Positions 44,438 to 53,536 of a DNA stretch of 64,000 nucleotides are shown in pieces (within the stretch, counting starts at the first letter, position 1; each line of letters begins with the position of its first letter). Origin of the DNA: an uncultured Clostridia bacterium (GTDB lineage: Bacteria > Bacillota > Clostridia > Christensenellales > CAG-314); contig CANPXV010000004.1 of assembly GCA_947586855.1 (NCBI GenBank), positions 54,189-118,188 of the forward strand. The letters run 5' to 3'. The notes under the pieces were generated by a model. The model was not told the DNA's origin. It saw only the letters and a program-made list of their open reading frames with translations, and made no database searches. The translations under genes and the position numbers were made by a program.

Positions 44438-45748
44438 TCAGAAAGGCAATCGTTTGGATTTTGCCATTTTTTTCATCATGTCGCAGGTCTGCTCAAACTG
44501 TTTTATCAGTCGATTGACGTCCTGCACCTGCAAACCGCAACCCTTTGCAATGCGCTTGCGGCGAGAGTAGTTGAGAATTTTCGGATTGGAGCGCTCCTCT
44601 TTCGTCATGGACTGAATGATGGCCTTGTTGCGTTTGAGCTGCGCCTCGTCCACCTTTTTGTCGCCGAGTTTCAGCCGTCCTGCGCCGGGGATCATGCCCA
44701 CAATGTCGTTGAGGTCTCCCATCTTGGAAACCTGCTCGAACTGTTGCAGATAATCGTTGAGATCAAAGCTGGATTCTTTGATCTTTTTGGCCATCTTGAT
44801 GGCTTGTTCCTCGTCGATGGCCGTTTGCGCCTTTTCTATCAACGTCAGCACATCGCCCATGCCCAAAATGCGAGAGGCCATTCTGTCGGGATGGAAGGGC
44901 TCGATATCCTCCATCTTTTCGCCCGTGCCCACAAACTTGATAGGTTTGCCCGTCACAGCCTTGATGGACAGCGTTGCGCCGCCTCTTGTGTCGCCGTCCA
45001 GTTTGGTCATAATCACGCCCGTCACGTCCAGCTGCTCGTCGAAGGTTTTTGCAACGTTTACGGCGTCCTGACCCGTCATAGAGTCTACCACCAACAGCGT
45101 TTCGAACACGTTTACGGCCTTTTTGATGGCTTTCAGCTCGTCCATCAACTCCTCGTTGATGTGCAAACGGCCGGCGGTGTCGATTATCACGGTGTCAAAG
45201 CTGTTCTTTTCGGCATAGGCAACGGCCGATTGAGCAATTTTCGTCGGGTTGGATTGCCCCATTTCAAAAAAGCCCGCCTTGGCATTGCCCGCAACAATCT
45301 CCAACTGTTTGATGGCGGCAGGACGATATATGTCGTCTGCGCACAAAAGCACACGCTTGCCCTGACATTGCAAGTACATCGCCAACTTGCCGCACATTGT
45401 GGTTTTGCCGGCGCCTTGCAGACCGCACATCATGATGACGGTGGGCAGTTTGGGGCTTACGCCCAGCTTGCTTTGCGTGGAGCCGAGTAACTCGACAAGC
45501 TGTTCATTGACGATCTTGATGACTTGCTGCCCGGGAGTGAGGCTTTTGAGAATCTCCTCCCCAACCGCAAGCTCCGTCACCTTGTTGATAAAATCTTTGG
45601 CAACAGAAAAGTTGACGTCCGCCTCCAACAGCGCCACACGCACCTCTCGCATGGCCTGCTTGATTTCCAGCTCGGTCAAAGCGCCTCGGTTGCGCAACTT
45701 GGCAAAAACGTGATTTATTCTCTCTGTAAGATTGGAAAAAGCAGCCAA
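44438..45748 (-). CDS. ffh: Signal recognition particle protein Ffh
   Basis: A 436-residue SRP GTPase with an N-domain, G-domain (GLQGAGKTTMCGKLA, DTAGRLH, TKLDGDTRGG) and a methionine-rich M-domain that binds SRP RNA and signal peptides (GCGLQVQDVNRLIKQFEQT). It follows ylxM by three bases. Confidence 0.97.
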   Translation of the reverse strand: MAAFSNLTERINHVFAKLRNRGALTELEIKQAMREVRVALLEADVNFSVAKDFINKVTELAVGEEILKSLTPGQQVIKIVNEQLVELLGSTQSKLGVSPKLPTVIMMCGLQGAGKTTMCGKLAMYLQCQGKRVLLCADDIYRPAAIKQLEIVAGNAKAGFFEMGQSNPTKIAQSAVAYAEKNSFDTVIIDTAGRLHINEELMDELKAIKKAVNVFETLLVVDSMTGQDAVNVAKTFDEQLDVTGVIMTKLDGDTRGGATLSIKAVTGKPIKFVGTGEKMEDIEPFHPDRMASRILGMGDVLTLIEKAQTAIDEEQAIKMAKKIKESSFDLNDYLQQFEQVSKMGDLNDIVGMIPGAGRLKLGDKKVDEAQLKRNKAIIQSMTKEERSNPKILNYSRRKRIAKGCGLQVQDVNRLIKQFEQTCDMMKKMAKSKRLPF

Positions 45749-45751
45749 TTT

Positions 45752-46057
45752 CTACTCCTTTGACACAAAGCGACTTACCACTTCAAAAACCTTGTCTCTA
45801 TCCGCTTGCCCAACCGCCACAGTCAAATCTCTGTGTAGCCGAGCCAGCGACAATGTTTCTTCCAAGCGCACAAGCGTCGCTTCGCCCTTCAATATGGTGT
45901 CTCTCACGCCCTGACGGGATATGCCGATTTCGTCGGCAATCTCCGATAGCGAGCAGTCGCAATCGCACCACATTGTCAATGCGTCACGCTGTTTGTCGGT
46001 GAGCAACCGCCCATATACAGCCAGCAGCTGTGAAAGTTCGATTTTCGTCAGCGCCAT
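45752..46057 (-). CDS. ylxM: YlxM family DNA-binding protein
   Basis: A 101-residue helix-turn-helix protein, started at the ATG at 46057 behind GGGTGAG. The sigma-70 region 4-like part is LTDKQRDALTMWCDCDCSLSEIADEIGISRQGVRDTI. It is the usual partner of ffh and is thought to act in SRP gene control or targeting. It is first in the ylxM-ffh-rpsP-khpA-rimM-trmD-rbgA-rnhB-yraN run. Confidence 0.9.
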   Translation of the reverse strand: MALTKIELSQLLAVYGRLLTDKQRDALTMWCDCDCSLSEIADEIGISRQGVRDTILKGEATLVRLEETLSLARLHRDLTVAVGQADRDKVFEVVSRFVSKE

Positions 46058-46071
46058 ACTCACCCTCACTC

Positions 46072-46127
46072 TGTAAAGCATTTTTGCTTTACACTGTTAT
46101 TTTACAACAACCCGACTCAATTGTCAA
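46072..46127 (-). promoter_or_regulatory. Promoter of ylxM operon with 5'-end hairpin
   Basis: TTGACA (46122-46127), 17 bases and TAAAAT (46099-46104) on the minus strand. Immediately after the expected start site there is an 8-bp stem (TGTAAAGC/GCTTTACA, 46072-46093), so the mRNA would begin with a hairpin just before the ylxM ribosome binding site. Confidence 0.75.
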
Positions 46128-46229
46128 ACGCTTGACGTTATATTTTGAAATAATTATCTGCAAACTAAACCGCCACCGCCTTGTACAACGCAATTGTCAC
46201 GCAAAAATAAATAGAAACATCTGCTACGC

Positions 46230-46259
46230 TTGATTTTGTGGGCAGCAATATGATATAGT
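46230..46259 (+). promoter_or_regulatory. Promoter of the GNAT gene
   Basis: TTGATT (46230-46235), 18 bases and TATAGT (46254-46259) on the plus strand, followed by AGGAG before the ATG at 46287. Confidence 0.6.
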
Positions 46260-46286
46260 CACAATAAAAAAAACAGGAGTTATGCT

Positions 46287-47075
46287 ATGGTGCATTGGGA
46301 TAGCTTTGCAGACGAACGAGACCACGCCCTGCTGTTACAGGAAAAGGGCACATTTTTTGTGTTGCAAAAAATTTTGCATAATTGTCAGGTACTGTTGACA
46401 GACCATGCTAGGACGATAATTTGCTACTCGCAAGCGCCCTATCCCGTGTGGATATGGACGGCAAACGACGCCAACGCACAGGAAATGGAGCTGATATATC
46501 GCACCTTAAAGCAGCACGGATTGTTTGAAGGACACAGTTTCAATCTCAAACCAAACGTTACCGAGTTTTTTATCCAAAGGGCCGCCGCAGACGGCGTGGA
46601 GCTTGCCGTAAAAAAAAATATTTCGGTGTACAACTGTCCCAAACCCGTGGCCCCGACAAAAATGGCAGACGGCCAACTTTGCAAGTGCGTCAGAGAGAAT
46701 ATCCCGCAAATGGTAGACTTTATGGTGGATTTTCACCAAGAATTGGGAGATTCGACAGATCGCAACATGTATAGAGCGGAAGTGGAATCTGCCGTAAATG
46801 AGGGCCGTATTTTCTTTTGGCAAAACGAAGGCGAAAACGTTGCTTGCTGCTATGTGCGATATGATGGAAATCTGGCTTCCGTCAGCATGGTGTACACGTG
46901 TCCGCAACATCGCAGACATCACTATGCGCAAAGTATGGTGTATATGGTGACAAAAAATGTCGCCGACGCAGGTTACACCCCTATGCTGTATGCCGATGCA
47001 GATTACGTACCGTCCAATGCATGCTATCAAACATTGGGCTATACCCTTTGCGGCAGATTGTGCACTATCGGCTAA
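46287..47075 (+). CDS. GNAT family acetyltransferase
   Basis: A 262-residue protein whose second half has the GNAT pattern: VDFMVDFHQELGDS helices, a beta core FFWQNEGENVACCYVRYDGN, the acetyl-CoA loop region CPQHRRHHYAQSMVYMVT, and a final SNACYQTLGYTL (the usual N-x-x-x-x-x-x-LGF/Y ending). The first 130 residues are a less clear N-terminal domain. The substrate cannot be told. It is the first plus-strand gene here and has its own promoter and terminator. Confidence 0.8.
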   Translation: MVHWDSFADERDHALLLQEKGTFFVLQKILHNCQVLLTDHARTIICYSQAPYPVWIWTANDANAQEMELIYRTLKQHGLFEGHSFNLKPNVTEFFIQRAAADGVELAVKKNISVYNCPKPVAPTKMADGQLCKCVRENIPQMVDFMVDFHQELGDSTDRNMYRAEVESAVNEGRIFFWQNEGENVACCYVRYDGNLASVSMVYTCPQHRRHHYAQSMVYMVTKNVADAGYTPMLYADADYVPSNACYQTLGYTLCGRLCTIG

Positions 47076-47222
47076 GACATTTGCTGCCACATAGCACAAA
47101 AACTAAATTTTACCGTATGGCAATGCAGCAGCAATTTATACAATACTTTATGGCAGCGACGTGATACGCAAAAGCACGCATATTTGTTTCAAAAGTATTA
47201 TGCTACATATTTACAATATAAT

Positions 47223-47257
47223 GGAGCTAAGTACGTTGAGGATTTAGCTCCTTTTTG
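47223..47257 (+). terminator. Terminator after the GNAT gene
   Basis: GGAGCTAA and TTAGCTCC (8 bp) around a 13-base loop, followed by TTTTT on the plus strand. Confidence 0.85.
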
Positions 47258-47301
47258 TTCCTTATTAAATTATGATTGAAAGCAAAAAACAAAGAATTTT
47301 A

Positions 47302-47456
47302 GGTTCTATAATAAATGTTGGGGTGTGAGGAAAAAAAGATAGAGCAAAGACTCTTTTTCAGTGTATAATTGAATTGCGAAAACTAACAAGAAAAAGGGAG
47401 TTTGCTCTATGGATAATTGTATCACAAGATTTACCAATGTGCAACAATTTTTTTAT
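47302..47456 (+). mobile_element. Truncated left end of an ISL3-like insertion sequence
   Basis: The sequence starts GGTTCTATAATAAATGTTGG, which looks like an ISL3-type terminal inverted repeat, then a TATAAT box, AAAAGGGAG and an ATG at 47409 that reads MDNCITRFTNV before the frame is cut at the ftsY end. An inverted pair (47339-47353 with 47398-47410) would fold over the ribosome binding site, a common way for IS elements to block readthrough translation. The rest of the element and the right end are absent. Confidence 0.5.
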
Positions 47457-47458
47457 TG

Positions 47459-48352
47459 TCAGATTATGCCCTCAACATAGCTTTCGGCGTCAAACTCCAT
47501 CAAGTCGTCTATGCCCTCGCCAACGCCCACAAAGTACACGGGGATGTCCATATCGTGCTTGATAGCCAGCACCACGCCGCCTTTTGCCGTGCCATCCAGC
47601 TTGGTCAGCACAATGCCGTCTATATCTATCGCCTCGTTGAAGATATCCACCTGCTGTATGGCGTTTTGCCCCGTAGTTGCGTCCAAAACGATGAGATTTT
47701 TGCGGTCGGCCTCGGGAAACTCCCTTTCGATGACCCGATTGATCTTTTTCAGCTCCTCCATCAGGTTCTTTTTGTTGTGCAGACGGCCAGCTGTATCCAC
47801 CAACACCACGTCCGTTTTGCGGCTTTTGGCGGAAGAAATGGCGTCAAACACCACTGCGGCAGGGTCGCTGCCCTCCTCGTGCATGATGATACGCACTTTG
47901 GCACGGTTGGCCCACACTTCCAATTGCTCGCTTGCGGCCGCCCTGAAAGTATCCGCTGCGGCAATCACAACCGACTTGCCCTGCTTGGTAAAGATGTTGG
48001 CAAGTTTGCCTATCGTGGTAGTTTTGCCCACGCCGTTTACGCCCGACACCATGATGACGCAGGGGGTGGAAATTTCCATCTTTTCGTCGCCCAAGATGTC
48101 GTACAGCACCTCTCGCAGGTATTGATTGGCCTTTTCGGGGTCGGAAACTCTATCCTTGCCCATACGCTCTCGCAGTTCGTCGATGATATCCGTCGTAGTG
48201 TCCTCGCCGATATCCGCCGAAAGCAAAATAAACTCCAACTCGTCGTAGAAATCGTCGTCAAAAATTCCCCTTTTGAACAGTTGGTTCAGTTTGAAACCAA
48301 TACGCTCTTTGGTTTTTTTGAGACCGTCGATGATTTTTTTGAAAAATCCCAT
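47459..48352 (-). CDS. ftsY: Signal recognition particle receptor FtsY
   Basis: A 297-residue SRP receptor with an NG core and almost no acidic A-domain (short MGFFKKIIDGLKKTKERIG start), as in many Firmicutes. GTPase motifs are SGVNGVGKTTTIGKLA, AADTFRAAASEQL, LVDTAGRLHNK and LTKLDGTAKGG. It follows smc by nine bases in the rnc-smc-ftsY order. Confidence 0.96.
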   Translation of the reverse strand: MGFFKKIIDGLKKTKERIGFKLNQLFKRGIFDDDFYDELEFILLSADIGEDTTTDIIDELRERMGKDRVSDPEKANQYLREVLYDILGDEKMEISTPCVIMVSGVNGVGKTTTIGKLANIFTKQGKSVVIAAADTFRAAASEQLEVWANRAKVRIIMHEEGSDPAAVVFDAISSAKSRKTDVVLVDTAGRLHNKKNLMEELKKINRVIEREFPEADRKNLIVLDATTGQNAIQQVDIFNEAIDIDGIVLTKLDGTAKGGVVLAIKHDMDIPVYFVGVGEGIDDLMEFDAESYVEGII

Positions 48353-48361
48353 TTTGCACCT

Positions 48362-51300
48362 CTACATGGCCTGTTTGATAGCATCCGTCAGCTTTACCGA
48401 GACGATCTTGGATACGCCCTTTTCCTCCATGGTGACGCCGTACAGCACATCGGAGTGTTCCATTGTGGGTTTTTTGTGGGTGATGACCACAAATTGCGTC
48501 GAAGAGGAAAATTTGCGCAGATATTTGGAAATTCTCTCGGCATTGGCGTCGTCCAGCGCCGCCTCGATTTCGTCCAGCACGCAAAACGGCATTGGGTTGA
48601 ATTTGAGTATGGCAAACAGTATTGCCGCCGCCGTCATTGTGCGCTCGCCGCCGGATAGCAACGAGATATTTTGCAATTTCTTTCCCGGGGGTTGGGCCTC
48701 GATTTCGATGCCCTGATCCAGCGACGCTTTGGCGGGATCCCTATCGATATACAGACGGGCGTTGCCGCCGCTGAACAGCTCTCTGAAAATCAGTTTGAAG
48801 TTGTCGTTGATTTGCTCCATGCCATCGTTAAAGCGGCTTTCGATATTGCTTTCCAATTCGCTAAGGGCGTTTTTCAAATCGACCTCGGCCTTGTCCAGGT
48901 CCTCCAATTGAGAGGTCAATTCGTCGTAGCGGGCCTGCTCGACTTCCAATTTTTGCGGGGCGGTTGGGTTGATAATGCCCATACCGGTGATGTTTGATTT
49001 TAGTTGAGTTATACGCTTTTGGGCGGTCTCCTTGCGGAAGTTTTCGTCCTTGTACTGCATAGCGGCAGAGTACGTTATGTTGTAGTCTTCCAACACACGC
49101 TGTTGCAACGCAAGCAAATCGTCGTCGATTTTGTTGAGGTCATATTCCTGCTTGCGCATTTCCATCTCCTTGGCGCTTGCATCGCTCTGCTTTGTCATAC
49201 GAGATTCGCTCAGCACTTTGAAATCTTCGTCCAATTGCTGCTTGTATGTATCCGATTGCTTGATTTTTTCCAACAGTTGCGCCATTTCCTCTTGCAATTT
49301 GCTGTCGGTGACGCTTTCGTTGAGCGTGGCGTACATGCCGTCAATGGCAAAACGCACCTGCGCAATGTATTTGTTGCGAGATTCGATGCCGTCGCCCAGC
49401 GAAACAATGCTGTTTTCGTTTGTTTTTATATCCTTTTGCGCCACGTCGATGTTGGAAGCAAGCACGGCCAGACGGTAACGTTTGTCGGCCAAACCAGCCG
49501 AAACGGTCTCCTTGGCGGAAAGCTCCAACTGGCTGACTTCTCGCAGGTGCTCGTCCTTTTCTCTCAACTGCTTTTCGGCGGCGGCCAGTTCCTTGGCACG
49601 CAGCTCTGTGCGCTTTATCGAGACGTCGATTTGCGATTGGCGTGTCAGCAGCTTTTCTCGCTCCTCCGACAGGCGCAAAACATTCTTTTTATCGGAGTTG
49701 CTCAACGTGTTGGAGGACTCTATCTTCTCCTTGGCGGTGGCAATATCCACTTTGAGGGTGTTTAGCTTTTCGTTTAGCTGATTGGCGCTGTTACGCAGCT
49801 GTGCGATTTCTCCGTCCAAAGCGGCCTTTTCCGCCTCGGTTTCCTTCAATTCTCTCAGCAGCTCTGCCAACTTTTCGTTGCGTTCGGCCAGCTCCGTTTC
49901 GTAAGAGAGGATGTTGTAGGCGCCCTGTTTGCGATTGCTGCCGCCCTCCAAGGAACCGTCGTTGGAGATGCGTTCTCCCGTGAGCGTCACCATGCGGTGC
50001 GCATAGCGATATTTGCGGCTGATGGCAACGGCGTTGTCAAATGTATCCACCACCACGACGCCGCCCAGCAGCGACTCCATGACGTTGCCGTAGTGTTTGT
50101 CGAAGGAAATAAGCTCCGACGCAATGCCCAGCACGCCTTTTTCCTGCAACACTTCCGCACGATCTATGCCATGCGGCTTCATGGAGCTGACAGGCAAAAA
50201 TGTTGCCCTGCCGTAGTCGTTGAGTTTGAGGTAGTTGATGAGGAATTTGACGTCATCTTCCGTCTCGGTGACGATATTTTGCAATCTGCCGCCCAAGGCC
50301 GCCTCGATGGCAACTTGAAGTTTAGGCTCCACCTTTATCAGGTCGGCCACCGAACCGCATATATGCGACGCAAGCTCTCTGTCTTTCTTGGCGTCGTTCA
50401 TCAGGTACTGTATGGTGGGCTGATAACCCCGATAGTTGGCGGCAAAGTCTGTCAGCATATCTATGCTGCCCTTCTCGCCGGAGTAGGCTTGCTGACGTTT
50501 TGTCAACTCCTTGTTGAGGTTAAATTGCTTGTACTCCAACTCTTTCAACTGTCCGTTTATGCGCCTGAGGTCGTTGTCCACACTGTCCTTTTCCTTGCGC
50601 AGCAAGTCGTAGCTGTTGAGAAGGTCACCCTCCTCGCCTGCGGATTCCTGCAACTTTTGGGTGAGCTCCTGCTCGCTGTGAGCAAGCTGTTCCAGACGCT
50701 CGTCGATGCTCTTCTTTTCCGTTTGCAGCGCCACCAATTTGCTGTCCGTTTCCGCAACGGCGTGCAGCGCCTCGTCCAATTTTTGACGCAACGCCTCCGA
50801 ACGGGTAGTTATCTCCTCCACATGCTTGGAGGCGTCGGCAAATTGCTCGTTGGTTTGGGCAATATCCGCTTCCAGCGATTGCTTTTCGTCCTGCCTGCGC
50901 ACAAGCACCGTTTGCAGCTCGACATTGGCCTGCGTCAGACGTTCGATTTCCTCTTTGTCGGCGGCGATTTGCTCCTCGTTGGATTGGATTTCTCTTTCGC
51001 AGCTGCGGATACGTTCCTGTATCACGTCCTTTTCGCCTGCGCTCTTTTGCACTTCCACCGCCAGCTGCACCTGTCTGTCCCTGAGTTGGGCAATTTCCAG
51101 ATCGATATTGTTGCGACGGTGAAAAGTCTCGTCGTATTTTTCATTTATATCCGCAAGCTGCGCTACTAACAGATTGTACTCTCTTTTCGTCTCTTCCAGC
51201 TTTTTGTTCAGCTTTTCCTTTTCTACGCTGGCGTTGTCGTAACTGTATATGTAGGCGTTTATTTCCAGATTTTTGAGCTCGGCGTAATACTCGGCATACT

Positions 51301-51943
51301 GTTTTGCCGTCTCCGCCTGACGTCTCAATTCCGGCAGATCACGGCCGATTTCCTTCCGCAAAAGATCTATCTGCTGCTTGTTGATGTTGGTTTTTTCCAG
51401 ACGGCGCTCCGTCTCCACCTTTTGTACACGAAAGCTGGATATGCCCAAAGCCTCTTCAAAGATGGCCCGTCTGTCCTCCGGCCGAGCGTTGAGTATGGCG
51501 TCCATGCGGCCCTGTCCCACAATTGAGTAGCCGTCCTTGCCCAAGCCAACCCCACGCAAAAGCTGCAAAATATCCCGCAAACGCACCACATTTCGGTTGA
51601 GCATATACTCGCTTTCGTTGTTGCGGTACAGCTTGCGGCTGATGATAATCTCGTCCATGGGGATGGAAAACAAGCGGGTTGTATTGTCAAAAAACAGCGA
51701 CACCTCGCAGTAGCTCATGGATTTTCGCACGTCCGTCCCGTTGAAAATCAAATCCTGCATCTGCTTGCCGCGCAAATTTTTGGTACTTTGTTCGCCCAAC
51801 ACCCACCTGATAGCGTCGGATATGTTGCTTTTGCCGCAGCCGTTTGGCCCGACAATGCCCGTTATGGGTTGATCGAATTTAAGCTCTACCTTGTCGGCAA
51901 AACTCTTGAACCCATACATTTCTACTTTTTTCAGATATAGCAC
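48362..51943 (-). CDS. smc: Chromosome segregation protein SMC
   Basis: An 1193-residue SMC. N-terminal ATPase half with Walker A GPNGCGKSNISDAIRW, two long coiled coils, a hinge near residues 520-640 (AALGGRLQNIVTETEDD), and the C-terminal half with LLSGGERTMTAAA and Walker B CVLDEIEAALDD. Works with ScpA and ScpB in chromosome compaction. A GTG start overlaps rnc by 13 bases. Confidence 0.97.
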   Translation of the reverse strand: MLYLKKVEMYGFKSFADKVELKFDQPITGIVGPNGCGKSNISDAIRWVLGEQSTKNLRGKQMQDLIFNGTDVRKSMSYCEVSLFFDNTTRLFSIPMDEIIISRKLYRNNESEYMLNRNVVRLRDILQLLRGVGLGKDGYSIVGQGRMDAILNARPEDRRAIFEEALGISSFRVQKVETERRLEKTNINKQQIDLLRKEIGRDLPELRRQAETAKQYAEYYAELKNLEINAYIYSYDNASVEKEKLNKKLEETKREYNLLVAQLADINEKYDETFHRRNNIDLEIAQLRDRQVQLAVEVQKSAGEKDVIQERIRSCEREIQSNEEQIAADKEEIERLTQANVELQTVLVRRQDEKQSLEADIAQTNEQFADASKHVEEITTRSEALRQKLDEALHAVAETDSKLVALQTEKKSIDERLEQLAHSEQELTQKLQESAGEEGDLLNSYDLLRKEKDSVDNDLRRINGQLKELEYKQFNLNKELTKRQQAYSGEKGSIDMLTDFAANYRGYQPTIQYLMNDAKKDRELASHICGSVADLIKVEPKLQVAIEAALGGRLQNIVTETEDDVKFLINYLKLNDYGRATFLPVSSMKPHGIDRAEVLQEKGVLGIASELISFDKHYGNVMESLLGGVVVVDTFDNAVAISRKYRYAHRMVTLTGERISNDGSLEGGSNRKQGAYNILSYETELAERNEKLAELLRELKETEAEKAALDGEIAQLRNSANQLNEKLNTLKVDIATAKEKIESSNTLSNSDKKNVLRLSEEREKLLTRQSQIDVSIKRTELRAKELAAAEKQLREKDEHLREVSQLELSAKETVSAGLADKRYRLAVLASNIDVAQKDIKTNENSIVSLGDGIESRNKYIAQVRFAIDGMYATLNESVTDSKLQEEMAQLLEKIKQSDTYKQQLDEDFKVLSESRMTKQSDASAKEMEMRKQEYDLNKIDDDLLALQQRVLEDYNITYSAAMQYKDENFRKETAQKRITQLKSNITGMGIINPTAPQKLEVEQARYDELTSQLEDLDKAEVDLKNALSELESNIESRFNDGMEQINDNFKLIFRELFSGGNARLYIDRDPAKASLDQGIEIEAQPPGKKLQNISLLSGGERTMTAAAILFAILKFNPMPFCVLDEIEAALDDANAERISKYLRKFSSSTQFVVITHKKPTMEHSDVLYGVTMEEKGVSKIVSVKLTDAIKQAM

Positions 51944-52608
51944 CGATCAATTCTCCATTTTGTTACTAATTTGTTGGCGGCGTCCTGCTCTGCCGCCTTT
52001 TTGCTGGAACCTTCGCCCTCCGACTGCTTTACGCCGTCCACCAATATCTCGTATCTGAACCGCGGCTTGTTGTCGGGGCCGCTCCTGTCGGCCAGACGAT
52101 AGCTCAGAGCCAATTTGTTGCGCTGACAGTACTCCTGCAACAATGTTTTGGGGTCCTTTTGCAGAGTACCGTCGGCGTTGTCCAACTCTTGCTGCAACGC
52201 CCGCAGAAAAAACTGCTTGGCAGCCGCAAGACCGCCGTCCAGATAGATAGCGCAAAGCACCGATTCGAAAAGATTTGCCTCGGCCTTGCGAGAGAAATCG
52301 TTGTTGAGCGCCTGCAAAAATTCCAACAGGCCCATTCGATCCACGGCGGGGCGCAACCCCTCTGCCGACACCAACTTGGAACGCATTGCGGACAGCTGCC
52401 CCTCGTTTTGACGGGGAAAATGCTCAAAAAGATATTCCGACGTCAGATACTCCAATATGGCGTCGCCGAAAAACTCCATTCGCTCGTTATCGGGCACATT
52501 TTCCACATTGGCAAAGCTGGAATGGGTAAACGCCCTCACAAGCAGCTGCTTGTTGCCAAAACAGTAGCCAAGGCGTTGCTCTATTTGGTTTATTGTTTGA
52601 TTGTCCAT
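51931..52608 (-). CDS. rnc: Ribonuclease III
   Basis: A 225-residue RNase III that cuts double-stranded RNA in rRNA maturation. I start at the ATG at 52608 behind GGAG. The catalytic signature is NERMEFFGDAILEYLTSEYL, and a C-terminal dsRNA-binding domain ends GEGSSKKAAEQDAANKL. It is first in the rnc-smc-ftsY run. Confidence 0.96.
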   Translation of the reverse strand: MDNQTINQIEQRLGYCFGNKQLLVRAFTHSSFANVENVPDNERMEFFGDAILEYLTSEYLFEHFPRQNEGQLSAMRSKLVSAEGLRPAVDRMGLLEFLQALNNDFSRKAEANLFESVLCAIYLDGGLAAAKQFFLRALQQELDNADGTLQKDPKTLLQEYCQRNKLALSYRLADRSGPDNKPRFRYEILVDGVKQSEGEGSSKKAAEQDAANKLVTKWRIDRCYI

Positions 52609-52642
52609 ACAAAATCTCCGTGCCAAGGCACAGTCAATATAA

Positions 52643-52671
52643 ATTATAACCTATTTTTGTTATTTTTGCAA
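52643..52671 (-). promoter_or_regulatory. Promoter of rnc-smc-ftsY
   Basis: TTGCAA (52666-52671) and TATAAT (52643-52648) are separated by 17 bases on the minus strand, about 35 bases upstream of rnc. Confidence 0.75.
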
Positions 52672-52735
52672 TGATATACGGCCAAAAACAAAAGATGTTT
52701 CACGAAATATATCAAAAATATCCAACTGTTTCACA

Positions 52736-52768
52736 CAACAAAAAGCCATCGGATTGTAGTCCGATGGC
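52736..52768 (-). terminator. Terminator of yceD-rpmF
   Basis: On the minus strand GCCATCGGA and TCCGATGGC form a perfect 9-bp stem followed by TTTTTGTTG, just after rpmF. Confidence 0.93.
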
Positions 52769-52794
52769 GAATGTTATGCAAACGATTGCAAAAA

Positions 52795-52983
52795 TTACTT
52801 CTTGTCTGTGGGAACTTCCACCACTTGCTTGCCGTCGTAGTATCCACAGTGTTCGCAAACCTTGTGGGCAACCTTCAACTCGTGGCATTGAGGACATTCC
52901 ACCAAAGAAGCTGCATTTGCAGTCCAATTGGCTGCTCTCGTATGCTTTCTCTGTTTAGATGTTTTTCTCTTGGGTACTGCCAT
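52795..52983 (-). CDS. rpmF: Large ribosomal subunit protein L32
   Basis: A 62-residue L32 starting MAVPKRKTSKQRKHTRAAN with a zinc ribbon of two cysteine pairs (CPQCHELKVAHKVCEHCG), so this is the Zn-binding form. It follows the yceD/DUF177 gene by 15 bases, the usual pairing. Confidence 0.96.
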   Translation of the reverse strand: MAVPKRKTSKQRKHTRAANWTANAASLVECPQCHELKVAHKVCEHCGYYDGKQVVEVPTDKK

Positions 52984-52998
52984 TAGTGTGCACCTCCG

Positions 52999-53496
52999 TT
53001 AGAATTTTAGATTTTTTAGTGCGGCAAACGCATTTTCCTTTGCAGTATCGCAACCGCACTGCCGCTCGTTGAGATTGCAGCCGCATTTTGGGCACAACCC
53101 CTTGCAATCGGGTTTACAAAGCAGGTTTGTAGGCATGGACAACACTATTTCATCACACACAGCCTTTGTAGCGTCCAGCTTGCTGCCTGTGTAGACATAG
53201 CCGTCCTCGTCCTCTGCCACGTCTTTGTAGAACACTTGGTGAAAAGGCACTTCGATTTGAGCGGACACATCGTCGAGACATCTGTCGCAACGACCGCTTA
53301 CGCTGCAAACAATTTTGCCCTGCACGTCCACGTTGGGACGCAAAAACGTCACCGTCAGCTGTGCCCTGATATTTTCCAGATGGGCATCGGGATAGGGCAA
53401 CAGCTCGTCGGCGGGCTTGCAATCGAACGTAAAGTCGATTGGCTCGCCCACACGGGCAAAATTTTCCGTCAAATCTACAATAACCTTATCAGACAC
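52999..53496 (-). CDS. yceD: DUF177 / YceD family protein
   Basis: A 165-residue protein of the DUF177 family, linked with 23S rRNA processing or accumulation in some bacteria and plants. It has GRCDRCLDDVSAQIEVPF and a C-terminal zinc-like CKGLCPKCGCNLNERQCGC. The GTG start at 53496 lies seven bases after the -10 box and has no ribosome binding site, so the mRNA may be leaderless. Confidence 0.88.
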   Translation of the reverse strand: MSDKVIVDLTENFARVGEPIDFTFDCKPADELLPYPDAHLENIRAQLTVTFLRPNVDVQGKIVCSVSGRCDRCLDDVSAQIEVPFHQVFYKDVAEDEDGYVYTGSKLDATKAVCDEIVLSMPTNLLCKPDCKGLCPKCGCNLNERQCGCDTAKENAFAALKNLKF

Positions 53497-53503
53497 ATCT
53501 GTT

Positions 53504-53532
53504 ATTATACAAAATAGCTATTGTTTTGTCAA
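53504..53532 (-). promoter_or_regulatory. Promoter of yceD-rpmF, start site at the GTG
   Basis: TTGACA (53527-53532), 17 bases and TATAAT (53504-53509) on the minus strand: a full consensus promoter. Only seven bases separate the -10 box from the GTG start codon of yceD. Confidence 0.8.
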
Positions 53533-53536
53533 CGAT

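Noticed and set aside
45732-46233. Plus-strand frames opposite ylxM and its promoter
   Set aside because: Shadow frames without ribosome binding sites or known motifs.
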